Source: Pseudomonas sp. Irchel s3h14 (GTDB taxonomy: Bacteria; Pseudomonadota; Gammaproteobacteria; Pseudomonadales; Pseudomonadaceae). Taken from it: a DNA stretch of 64,000 nt. Where the stretch lies: positions 62,001 through 126,000 of the forward strand of contig NZ_FYDJ01000014.1 in assembly GCF_900187425.1 (NCBI RefSeq). The letters run 5' to 3'. This document shows positions 42,541 through 51,300 of this stretch, in pieces. Each line of letters opens with the position of its first letter. The first letter of the stretch is position 1. The notes beneath the pieces were generated by a model. That model did no database searches and was not told the DNA's origin. It saw nothing but the letters and a program-made list of their open reading frames with translations. A program made the position numbers and the translations under genes.

Positions 42541-43034
42541 AACGGGCCAACCAATATTTATCGGCTTCTCCCGTAGGAGCATTCCTGTTGTTACCTGCCT
42601 TCGTTCAAGTAACTGAATGTGTAACCGCTCGCTCCGATACGGGGCATTGGGAAACGCGAAGTCCCATCATCGGGTCTCCTCAGGCCCTGCAACAAATAAG
42701 ACACAACGCTACGCTTGCCGGATTAGAAGGGTTTGCCAATAATAGGCCCGCAATTTGCAGCATAGATCGGTTCACTGTCTTTTGCTCTTGCATGAATTTG
42801 CAAGGCTGTCAACGCGCCCAAGCGGCTTTCTCGGTGCTTCTGTAATTAGTTGTCGCATTGAAGAAATATCGGCTTCGGGCCTGTCGTTAGAATGCCGATC
42901 ACTCGCTCGTTGTTGCTCGCGTTGAAAAAAGCGCGCGATTCCTACAACGCAGCACCGCTTTGCGGTTCCACTCATTCGCATATTGGGCTGTCGCTCACTC
43001 TGCCGTTTTAGCCCTTTACCGATGGAGTCCCAAG
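42541..43034. other. Spacer upstream of aotJ
   Basis: No gene seen over 494 bases. It should carry the aot promoter. One possible ArgR half-site is at 42911-42926 (listed separately). Several short frames occur but none has a ribosome-binding site or protein-like composition. Confidence 0.5.
42911..42926 (+). promoter_or_regulatory. Possible ArgR half-site upstream of aotJ
   Basis: TGTTGC, 8 bases, then AA. It matches the ArgR half-site TGTCGC-N8-AA at all but one fixed position, and lies about 110 bases before aotJ. Confidence 0.4.
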
Positions 43035-43808
43035 ATGAAGAAACTCGTGCTGCTTGGCGCCCTGGCACTGTCCGTGCTGTCCCTGCCGACTTTCGCCGAT
43101 GAAAAGCCTCTGAAAATTGGTATCGAAGCGGCTTACCCTCCGTTCGCTTCCAAAGCGCCGGACGGCAGCATCGTTGGTTTCGACTACGACATCGGCAACG
43201 CTCTGTGCGAAGAGATGAAGGTCAAGTGCGTTTGGGTCGAGCAAGAGTTCGACGGTCTGATCCCGGCACTCAAAGTGCGCAAGATCGACGCGATCCTGTC
43301 ATCCATGTCGATCACTGAAGACCGCAAGAAGTCCGTGGACTTCACCAACAAGTACTACAACACCCCGGCTCGCCTGGTCATGAAGGCCGGCACTCCAGTC
43401 AGCGACAGCCTGGCTGAGCTCAAGGGCAAAAACATCGGCGTGCAACGTGGTTCGATCCACGAGCGTTTCGCCCGCGAAGTCCTGGCTCCGCTGGGTGCCG
43501 AGATCAAGCCATACGGCTCGCAAAACGAAATTTACCTCGACGTGGCTGCTGGCCGCCTCGACGGCACCGTGGCAGACGCTACGCTGCTGGATGACGGTTT
43601 CCTGAAAACCGACGCCGGCAAAGGGTTCGCCTTCGTTGGCCCGGCCTTCACCGACGTCAAATACTTCGGCGACGGCGTGGGTATCGCAGTTCGCAAGGGT
43701 GACGCGCTGAAAGACAAGATCAACACCGCGATCACCGCCATTCGCGAGAACGGCAAGTACAAGCAAATCCAGGACAAATACTTCGCCTTCGATATCTACG
43801 GCAAGTAA
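43035..43808 (+). CDS. aotJ: Arginine/ornithine periplasmic binding protein AotJ
   Basis: A 257-residue periplasmic binding protein that delivers L-arginine and ornithine to the Aot ABC transporter. A signal peptide (LVLLGALALSVLSLPTFA) precedes the class 3 family signature GFDYDIGNALCEEM and LSSMSITEDRKKSVDFTNKYY. Gene order aotJ-Q-M-O-P-argR matches P. aeruginosa, which supports the name. An intercistronic terminator follows it, as expected for a binding protein made in excess. Confidence 0.94.
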   Translation: MKKLVLLGALALSVLSLPTFADEKPLKIGIEAAYPPFASKAPDGSIVGFDYDIGNALCEEMKVKCVWVEQEFDGLIPALKVRKIDAILSSMSITEDRKKSVDFTNKYYNTPARLVMKAGTPVSDSLAELKGKNIGVQRGSIHERFAREVLAPLGAEIKPYGSQNEIYLDVAAGRLDGTVADATLLDDGFLKTDAGKGFAFVGPAFTDVKYFGDGVGIAVRKGDALKDKINTAITAIRENGKYKQIQDKYFAFDIYGK

Positions 43809-43830
43809 CACGTCCCGGCGACAAGTCCGA

Positions 43831-43873
43831 AATGGCGCAAGCAACAGGATCTCTGAGGTTTGCGCCATTTTTT
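43831..43873 (+). terminator. Attenuating terminator between aotJ and aotQ
   Basis: A 10-base stem (AATGGCGCAA at 43831-43840 with its complement at 43860-43869) followed by six T. It would stop most transcripts after aotJ and leave less permease mRNA. Confidence 0.85.
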
Positions 43874-43899
43874 CATCCCCCTTTTCGAGGACCTGAATC

Positions 43900-44589
43900 A
43901 TGTTGAAAGGCTACGGGGCTGTCATCCTCGATGGCGCATGGCTGACGCTTCAGCTCGCCTTGTCGTCCATGGTCTTGGCCATTGTTCTGGGTCTGATCGG
44001 CGTTGCGCTGCGTCTGTCCCCGATTCGCTGGCTGGCCTGGCTGGGCGACCTGTATTCCACGGTGATCCGCGGGATTCCCGACCTGGTGCTGATCCTGCTG
44101 ATTTTCTACGGTGGTCAGGACCTGCTCAACCGCGTCGCGCCGATGCTCGGTTTTGACGACTACATCGATCTGAACCCGTTGGCCGCCGGTATCGGCACCT
44201 TGGGCTTCATATTCGGTGCGTATCTGTCGGAAACCTTCCGTGGTGCCTTCATGGCGATCCCGAAAGGTCAGGCAGAAGCCGGCATGGCGTACGGCATGAG
44301 CAGTTTTCAGGTGTTCTTCCGGGTGTTGGTGCCGCAGATGATTCGTCTGGCGATTCCGGGCTTCACCAATAACTGGCTGGTCCTGACCAAGGCCACCGCG
44401 CTGATTTCGGTGGTGGGTCTGCAAGACATGATGTTCAAGGCCAAGCAGGCGGCAGATGCCACCCGCGAGCCTTTCACCTTCTTCCTCGCAGTGGCGGCGA
44501 TGTACCTGGTGATCACCAGTGTCTCGTTGTTGGCATTGCGTCACCTTGAGAAGCGCTACTCGGTAGGCGTAAGGGCGGCTGATCTATGA
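43900..44589 (+). CDS. aotQ: Arginine/ornithine ABC permease AotQ
   Basis: A 229-residue HisQ-type permease with five membrane helices. The ABC-interaction loop is EAGMAYGMSSFQVFFRVLVPQ. It pairs with AotM in the inner membrane. It overlaps the aotM start (ATGATC after GATCT), indicating co-translation. CGAGGACCTGAATC is the ribosome-binding region. Confidence 0.94.
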   Translation: MLKGYGAVILDGAWLTLQLALSSMVLAIVLGLIGVALRLSPIRWLAWLGDLYSTVIRGIPDLVLILLIFYGGQDLLNRVAPMLGFDDYIDLNPLAAGIGTLGFIFGAYLSETFRGAFMAIPKGQAEAGMAYGMSSFQVFFRVLVPQMIRLAIPGFTNNWLVLTKATALISVVGLQDMMFKAKQAADATREPFTFFLAVAAMYLVITSVSLLALRHLEKRYSVGVRAADL

Positions 44590-45284
44590 TCTTCGACTAC
44601 AACGTCATTTGGGAGGCCCTGCCGCTGTACTTCGGCGGCCTGGTGACCACCCTCAAATTGCTCGCGCTGTCGCTGTTTTTCGGTCTGTTGGCGGCCTTGC
44701 CGCTGGGGCTGATGCGCGTCTCGAAGAACGCAGCCGTCAACATGTCGGCCTGGCTCTTCACCTATGTGATCCGCGGCACGCCGATGCTGGTGCAGCTGTT
44801 TTTGATCTACTACGGTCTGGCGCAGTTCGAAGCGGTACGTGAAAGCTTCCTCTGGCCGTGGCTGTCCAGCGCCACGTTCTGTGCGTGCCTGGCCTTTGCG
44901 ATCAACACCAGCGCCTACACCGCCGAAATCATCGCCGGCAGCCTGCGGGCCACGCCGAACGGTGAGATCGAAGCGGCCAAGGCGATGGGCATGTCGCGCT
45001 ACAAAATGTACAAGCGCATCCTGCTGCCGTCGGCCCTGCGCCGGGCGTTGCCGCAGTACAGCAACGAAGTGATCATGATGCTGCAGACCACCAGTCTGGC
45101 GTCCATCGTGACCCTGATCGACATCACCGGTGCCGCGCGCACGGTCAACGCGCAGTTCTACCTGCCGTTCGAAGCCTACATCACCGCCGGCGTGTTCTAC
45201 CTGTGCCTGACGTTCATTCTGGTGCGGATGTTCAAACTGGCCGAGCGCCGCTGGCTGGGCTATCTGGCCCCGCGGAAGCACTGA
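44586..45284 (+). CDS. aotM: Arginine/ornithine ABC permease AotM
   Basis: A 232-residue HisM-type permease. The loop EAAKAMGMSRYKMYKRILLPSALRRALP (partly quoted) contacts the ATPase AotP. It overlaps aotQ by four bases and is followed one base later by aotO. Helix content and length are normal. Confidence 0.94.
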   Translation: MIFDYNVIWEALPLYFGGLVTTLKLLALSLFFGLLAALPLGLMRVSKNAAVNMSAWLFTYVIRGTPMLVQLFLIYYGLAQFEAVRESFLWPWLSSATFCACLAFAINTSAYTAEIIAGSLRATPNGEIEAAKAMGMSRYKMYKRILLPSALRRALPQYSNEVIMMLQTTSLASIVTLIDITGAARTVNAQFYLPFEAYITAGVFYLCLTFILVRMFKLAERRWLGYLAPRKH

Positions 45285-45285
45285 T

Positions 45286-46398
45286 ATGGAACGCATCGAT
45301 CATTCATTGCCGTGGAGCCACTTGGGCAGCGAACGCCAGATTTCGGTGTTTCGCTTCGGCAGTGGCGAGCGCAAGGCCTACATTCAGGCCAGCCTGCACG
45401 CCGATGAACTGCCGGGGATGCGCACGGCCTGGGAGCTGAAAAAGCGCCTGACCGAACTCGAAGCCCAAGGCTTGCTCAACGGTGTGATCGAACTGGTGCC
45501 GGTGGCCAATCCACTGGGCCTCGGCCAACTGCTTCAAGGCAATCATCAAGGGCGTTTTGAGGCGGGCAGCGGCAAGAACTTCAACCGGGATTTCGTCGAG
45601 CTGAGCGCGCCAGTGGCCGCCGAGCTGGAAGGGCACCTGGGTGATGATCCGCACGCCAATATTCAGCTGATCCGTCAGACCATGAGCGATGTGCTCGCCG
45701 CATTGCCGCCAGCTACAAGTCAGTTGCAAGGCATGCAGCGCATTTTGCTGAGCCATGCCTGCACCGCTGACGTGGTGCTGGATCTGCATTGCGATGCCGA
45801 AGCGGCGCTGCACATGTACGCCTTGCCGCAACACTGGCCGCAGTGGCGTTCGTTGGCCGCGCACCTGGACGTGAAGGTGGGTCTGCTGGCGGAAGATTCC
45901 GGTGGCAGTTCGTTCGACGAAGCCTGTTCGCTGCCGTGGTTGCGACTGTCGCGTCTGTTTCCTGATGCGAAGATTCCCCTGGCCTGCCTGGCGACTACCA
46001 TTGAATTAGGTGGTCAGGCCGATACCGGTCGCGCTGAAGCCTGCGCTTACGCCGAAGGCATTCTCGCGTTCCTCGCCGAGCAAGGCTTGATCAGCGGCGA
46101 ATGGCCAAAACCTGCGCAAGATGCTTGCGAAGGCATGCCGTTCGAAGGCACCGAATTACTGTTCGCGCCACACCCTGGCGTGATCAGTTTCTTGCGTAAA
46201 CCCGGTGAATGGATTGAAGCCGGCGATGAGATTTTCGAAGTGATCGATCCGTTATCGGATCGGGTCAGCACGGTGTGTGCTGGTACGTCCGGGGTGCTGT
46301 TTGCCATTGAACGGCTGCGTTATGCCCAACCCGGTTTCTGGCTGGCCAAGGTGGCGGGGCGCGAAGCGCTGCGTCACGGGCGCTTGCTCAACGACTGA
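45286..46398 (+). CDS. aotO: Succinylglutamate desuccinylase/aspartoacylase-like AotO
   Basis: A 370-residue zinc hydrolase-like protein inside the arginine uptake operon. Zinc-site residues are seen in SLHADELPG (His, Glu) and LDLHCDAEAALHMY (His). A C-terminal extension of about 85 residues (HPGVISFLRKPGEWIEAGDEIFEVID) resembles a biotinyl-like beta-barrel. The family removes acyl groups from amino acids; the true substrate here is not established. It lies where aotO lies in P. aeruginosa. Confidence 0.9.
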   Translation: MERIDHSLPWSHLGSERQISVFRFGSGERKAYIQASLHADELPGMRTAWELKKRLTELEAQGLLNGVIELVPVANPLGLGQLLQGNHQGRFEAGSGKNFNRDFVELSAPVAAELEGHLGDDPHANIQLIRQTMSDVLAALPPATSQLQGMQRILLSHACTADVVLDLHCDAEAALHMYALPQHWPQWRSLAAHLDVKVGLLAEDSGGSSFDEACSLPWLRLSRLFPDAKIPLACLATTIELGGQADTGRAEACAYAEGILAFLAEQGLISGEWPKPAQDACEGMPFEGTELLFAPHPGVISFLRKPGEWIEAGDEIFEVIDPLSDRVSTVCAGTSGVLFAIERLRYAQPGFWLAKVAGREALRHGRLLND

Positions 46399-46425
46399 CT
46401 GACTGTTTTTGTGAGAACCGACCGC

Positions 46426-47190
46426 ATGTACAAACTTGAAGTCCAAGACCTGCATAAACGCTATGGCAGTCACGAAGTGCTCAAGGGCGTGTCCCTGAAA
46501 GCGGCGGCTGGCGATGTGATCAGCATCATCGGCTCCAGTGGCTCCGGCAAAAGTACTTTCCTGCGCTGCATCAACCTGCTGGAGCAGCCGCACGCGGGCA
46601 AGATTTTGCTCAACAACGAAGAGCTGAAACTGGTTGCCAACAAGGACGGCGCGCTGAAGGCGGCCGACCCGAAACAGCTGCAACGCATGCGTTCGCGCCT
46701 GTCGATGGTGTTCCAGCATTTCAACCTGTGGTCGCACATGACCGCGCTGGAAAACATCATGGAAGCGCCGGTCCACGTGCTCGGCATGTCCAAGGCCGAA
46801 GCCCGCGAGAAGGCCGAGCACTACCTGAACAAGGTCGGTGTGGCCCATCGTAAAGATGCTTACCCGGGCCACATGTCCGGCGGCGAGCAGCAGCGTGTGG
46901 CGATTGCCCGTGCGCTGGCGATGGAACCTGAGGTGATGCTGTTCGACGAACCAACATCAGCGCTCGACCCGGAACTGGTCGGCGACGTGCTGAAAGTCAT
47001 GCAGGCCCTGGCGCTGGAAGGCCGGACCATGGTGGTGGTGACGCACGAAATGGGCTTCGCCCGTGAAGTGTCGAACCAGCTGGTGTTCCTGCACAAAGGT
47101 GTCGTCGAAGAAAGCGGCAACCCGCGTGAGGTACTGGTCAATCCACAGTCCGAACGTCTGCAACAATTCCTCTCGGGCAGCCTGAAGTAA
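46426..47190 (+). CDS. aotP: Arginine/ornithine ABC transporter ATPase AotP
   Basis: A 254-residue ABC ATPase of the polar amino-acid type, with Walker A GSSGSGKST, the Q-loop in VFQHFNLWSHMT, the signature MSGGEQQRVAIARAL and Walker B EVMLFDEPTSALDPE. It energises AotQM. I prefer the ATG at 46426 over an in-frame GTG at 46411, since homologues start at YKLEVQDLHK. argR follows after 113 bases. Confidence 0.95.
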   Translation: MYKLEVQDLHKRYGSHEVLKGVSLKAAAGDVISIIGSSGSGKSTFLRCINLLEQPHAGKILLNNEELKLVANKDGALKAADPKQLQRMRSRLSMVFQHFNLWSHMTALENIMEAPVHVLGMSKAEAREKAEHYLNKVGVAHRKDAYPGHMSGGEQQRVAIARALAMEPEVMLFDEPTSALDPELVGDVLKVMQALALEGRTMVVVTHEMGFAREVSNQLVFLHKGVVEESGNPREVLVNPQSERLQQFLSGSLK

Positions 47191-47205
47191 TCGCTCCCGT
47201 TACGC

Positions 47206-47254
47206 ACCAAATTAGGTCATGCTGCGCACCGCGCGCCAGATGGTCTAATTTGGT
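47206..47254. promoter_or_regulatory. Inverted repeat upstream of argR
   Basis: Two perfect 10-base arms, ACCAAATTAG (47206-47215) and CTAATTTGGT (47245-47254), lie 50 bases before argR. The wide, exact dyad suggests a protein-binding region. Its binder is unknown. Confidence 0.5.
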
Positions 47255-47303
47255 TGCAGCCGCTTTCGGCTTCTAACAGTGTTTTCGTTTCGGATTGCCC
47301 GCC

Positions 47304-48284
47304 ATGACTGCCCATCGAATTGGTTTCCTGATTTGGCCCAGCACTAAAGCACTGACGCTTGCGCTGGCTGAGGAGGCCTTGCGTGTTGCCCAGCGTGTGC
47401 ATCCGGACGTTGTCTACGAACTGTCGTTTTTGCAGGCCGAACCGCCGACCGAAGGCGCCTGGCAATTGCCGGGTGAGCCGTGGGCCGGCAAGCTCGAAAA
47501 CTTCCAGAAATTGTTTCTGCTCGCCGATGAGCCACCCACCACACTCGCGCCGGCGCTCAGCAGTGCGCTGAAACAACTGGTGCGTGCTGGCTGCGTGATC
47601 GGCGGTTTGTCTGCCGGTGTTTACCCGTTGGCGCAACTGGGTTTGCTCGACGGTTATCGCGCGGCCGTGCATTGGCGCTGGCAGGACGACTTCACCGAAC
47701 GCTTCCCGAAAGTCATTGCTACCAGCCATCTGTTCGACTGGGATCGCGATCGTCTGACCGCGTGCGGCGGCATGTCGGTACTCGACTTGCTGCTGGCCGT
47801 GCTGGCCCGCGACCACGGCGCCGAACTGGCCGGTGCTGTGTCGGAAGAACTGGTGGTGGAGCGCATCCGCGAAGGCGGCGAGCGCCAGCGCATTCCGCTG
47901 CAGAACCGTCTCGGTTCCAGCCATCCGAAGCTCACCCAAGCCGTGTTGCTGATGGAAGCCAACATCGAAGAGCCGTTGACCACTGACGAAATCGCCCAGC
48001 ATGTGTGCGTGTCCCGTCGGCAACTGGAGCGGATCTTCAAGCAATACCTCAACCGTGTGCCGAGCCAGTATTACCTGGAGCTGCGCCTGAACAAGGCCCG
48101 GCAGATGTTGATGCAAACCAGCAAGTCGATCATCCAGATCGGCCTATCGTGTGGCTTCTCCTCGGGGCCGCATTTCTCCAGCGCCTACCGCAACTTCTTC
48201 GGCGCCACGCCGCGGGAAGATCGCAACCAGCGGCGCAGCAGCAGCCCGTTCGAATTGTCGTCGGTGCCCTCGGAGCGTGGGTGA
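47304..48284 (+). CDS. argR: Arginine-responsive regulator ArgR (AraC family)
   Basis: A 326-residue AraC-family regulator, the pseudomonad ArgR (unrelated to the E. coli ArgR). It has an N-terminal DJ-1/PfpI-like domain (GCVIGGLSAGVYPLAQLG) and a C-terminal double HTH (IAQHVCVSRRQLERIFKQYL, LSCGFSSGPHFSSAYRNFFG). In P. aeruginosa it activates aot and aru with arginine. The ATG at 47304 is used; the ribosome-binding site is weak, so coupling to the inverted repeat region is possible. It ends facing the large LRR gene. Confidence 0.95.
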   Translation: MTAHRIGFLIWPSTKALTLALAEEALRVAQRVHPDVVYELSFLQAEPPTEGAWQLPGEPWAGKLENFQKLFLLADEPPTTLAPALSSALKQLVRAGCVIGGLSAGVYPLAQLGLLDGYRAAVHWRWQDDFTERFPKVIATSHLFDWDRDRLTACGGMSVLDLLLAVLARDHGAELAGAVSEELVVERIREGGERQRIPLQNRLGSSHPKLTQAVLLMEANIEEPLTTDEIAQHVCVSRRQLERIFKQYLNRVPSQYYLELRLNKARQMLMQTSKSIIQIGLSCGFSSGPHFSSAYRNFFGATPREDRNQRRSSSPFELSSVPSERG

Positions 48285-48316
48285 CAGAGCAATCACGTCA
48301 CCTGCTGAAGACTGAT

Positions 48317-51300
48317 TTATTCCTCCATGTCGGAGCCTTCAGAAGTCGAGATCTCCATCTCACCTCGATTGATCACCTCTTCCACGCCAAAGTCCATGCC
48401 CGTCCGTTCGAAGTAGCCGATCAGCCGTAGCAGGCTCTCCCCGGAAAACCGATTACCTCGAAAACTGATGTTTTCAGCGATTTCCACCGGCAGTTCCAGC
48501 ACGTCGCTGGGGACTTCGGTGATGGCGTTGCCACTGAGGTCGGCCCAGTCCAGCTCTGTCATTTGCAGCAGGCCGTGCGGTATTTCGGTGATGCCGGTGT
48601 CATTCAGCAGTACGGTCGCGAGGCCCATCATCTGACTCAGGTCAGGCGTTTGCCCCAGGGGGTTGCGGGCCAGATCGAGATAATCGAGCTGTTCCATTCC
48701 CGCCAGCGCACTTGCCGATTCTGCTGACAGTCTGACGCGGCATTCAGGGAGCGACAGCGCCCGCAGTTGACCCATCTTGAACACCGCATCGGGAATGTTG
48801 CCCAGATTACAGTCGCGCAGTCTGAGTCTTTTGAGGTTGGGGAAAGACTCCAGAAAATTCCCGGCGCGGGTCACTCCGTCGACGCTGCGTAACTCCAGCG
48901 ATGTCACATGACTGAAGTCGGCGTTCAGGGTAGGCAGGTCGCCGTTGATGTAGGATTCGAAAGCGAGATCATAGGTGGGCTCCAGCGCCTCATTGAAGTC
49001 ATCCAGTTCGCTTTCATGCCGCCAGCACTGCTCCAGTGTCTGTTTGAACTGGTCGCGGTTCATGTGCTCGACAAGCTGTTGTTGGGCGGTGAACGGTTCG
49101 CCCGTCAACGGGTGTTGGGCCGGAAGGTCGGCGGCCCATGCCGCCAGGTCGTTGCTCAGTTGTGCCAACTCCGCTTCAAGGTTTGTCAGCTCGATCCGGC
49201 CGTCTGCCAGTGTGCCTGCCAGTTCATAGACAAACTCGCTCGCCTGTTCAACCTCCAGGTTCGGGTACAGCGCCCTGACTCGGTTGATGTCCGCCTCTGG
49301 GGCATAGATACCCAAATCGTATGAGCTGTCGAAGTAGTGATGCTTGATCAGTTGTCGGGCGTTATCCGAAAGCGGATTGTGCGTCAGGTGTATTGCGCGT
49401 TTGGCGTACACCGGGCTTTCGAATAATTGCGAAGGCAGCTCACTGATCCTGTTGTGTAGCAGCTTGGCAGTATCAAGTTTGGGGTGGCGAACTACGCTGT
49501 CGGGAATGTCGGTCAGGCCGGTACGGCTCAAGTCCAGGTGAACAAGCTCAGGCATGGATTCGACACTGGGCACCATAGTGAACGGGTTCTGGTACAGATC
49601 CAGCATGACCAGCTTGTTCAATGAGGACAGTTTCGCCCAGTTGGCTGCATCGAACCTGATTGCGCAATCGCTTAACACCAGCGCATCAAGGTCCGTCATT
49701 CGAGGAATGGCCTCGGGGAGGGAGGTTAGGGAAAAGCGTTTTAAATCGAGCCGGCGCAAGCTGGTGAAACGCTGAAGAAACTCGGGAACACCCTGCACAG
49801 CATGACTGCCTTCAAGGGACAGCAATGACACATGGGGGAAATCGGCCGTCAGCGTCGGTAGATCGCCAAGGATCGCCCCGGCAAATCTGAGTGCATAGCG
49901 TGGCGTGTCATCCGGGCCATTGAAGTCCCGCTCTGATTGTCGGCGCCAACTGCGCTGGATTTCCTGGGCCAGCAGCCTGCGATTGTGTCGAGCGACCTGC
50001 CGTTCCAATTCGTTCAGAGGGACCCGGGTTTGCGGGTGAGCAGTGGGCGAGTCATTTATCCAGGTGTTCAGGTCCTGATTCAGTCGCGAGAGTTCGCTGG
50101 ACAGGCGTGAGAGCTCCATGCGAGCGCCATCGGGATGTGTTTGTAACTGGAGAACAACAGACTGGAGTTCCTCCTCGGAAAGGCTGGGGTAAACCTCGCG
50201 AACACGGTCGTTGAGGGACGGCGTCGGGAAGTAACTGCGTCGGTATCCATCCGAGCCGCCAGGCAAGCGCATGGTCGTCGGATCGTAGAACGGTTTTCGA
50301 TTGGGATTTTTTGCGAACAGCTTGCGCAGTGCCGGTTGGTTCAGTGCATGTTCGGCGATGTGTAGTCTGAGTGCCTGAGCATTTGCGATCGATGGGCTCA
50401 ACGCATTGCGCTGCGCTTGCGGCAGCGCCTGAAAAAGTCCCTGATAAAAATCACCGGGCGCCGATTCGCTGTCTTGATATACCTGGTAAGTGCCAACTTC
50501 AGCGCGCACCAGTGTTTTCACAGTCGGTGCATTGAGTTGGCCAATGCTGTCGCGCACACGTCCGTCATGGGCGTAATCCCTCACTTCAATACGCAGCTCG
50601 GCGGGAAAACCGGGCAGCGAATTCAGGCTTTGCAAGGCCAGTCGGTGGGTGTCGGTGTTGTCCAGAGCGTCGGAAAAAAGGCCTTCACAGGCTCGGGCTG
50701 CGCGTACGGCCTCCATGGCTTTTAGTGCTGCTTCCTTGAGCCGTTGGGGCGCGCGACCGTTGTGCAGCTGGCGTAACTCGGTCCCGGTTGCATTGCTCAC
50801 CAGCTCTTGCGCGACATCGGTCGGCAATCCATGCACGTCGTCGAGCAGTCGCTGGACTTGCACGTTGTCGGTTTTCTCCTGTGCGCGATAGCGTGTATCG
50901 AACAGCGATTTGTGATGCTTCAGGGCAAGTTCGGCCGTTTGTTTTCTGAAGGCTTTCGTTTGGGTTTCCGGTGCCGGCATTGGCGTGTCGACAGGCCAAT
51001 CGTCGTAGCTGGTCAGTAATTGATGTTGCAGGATCAGATCGGCCTTGCGATAGCGCTCGGGCTGGTCGCTGCCGATCTGTTCGATAAAAGTTTCAATGTC
51101 CCGGTTGATCCTGAAACGCTTGATCGTGTCTGTCAGCAGCGAAGGCGGACGATAATGTTCGACATGCATTTCGCGCACTACGTTGTCGTGGTAACCGCTG
51201 ACCCGCAGGATCTGTTCGCGCTCAACGCTGCTGAATGGCTCGACGCTATGGCCGAGGCGACGCATGACTTTTTCCCGGTCCCAGTTCAGCGGTTGCTCCA

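Noticed and set aside
47241..47258. Sigma-54 promoter before argR (TGG...TTGCA)
   Set aside because: The distance between the GG and GC elements is 14 bases instead of the required 12.
48317..48700. NEL ubiquitin-ligase domain at the end of the LRR protein
   Set aside because: After the second LRR block only a short acidic tail follows; no catalytic cysteine region is present.
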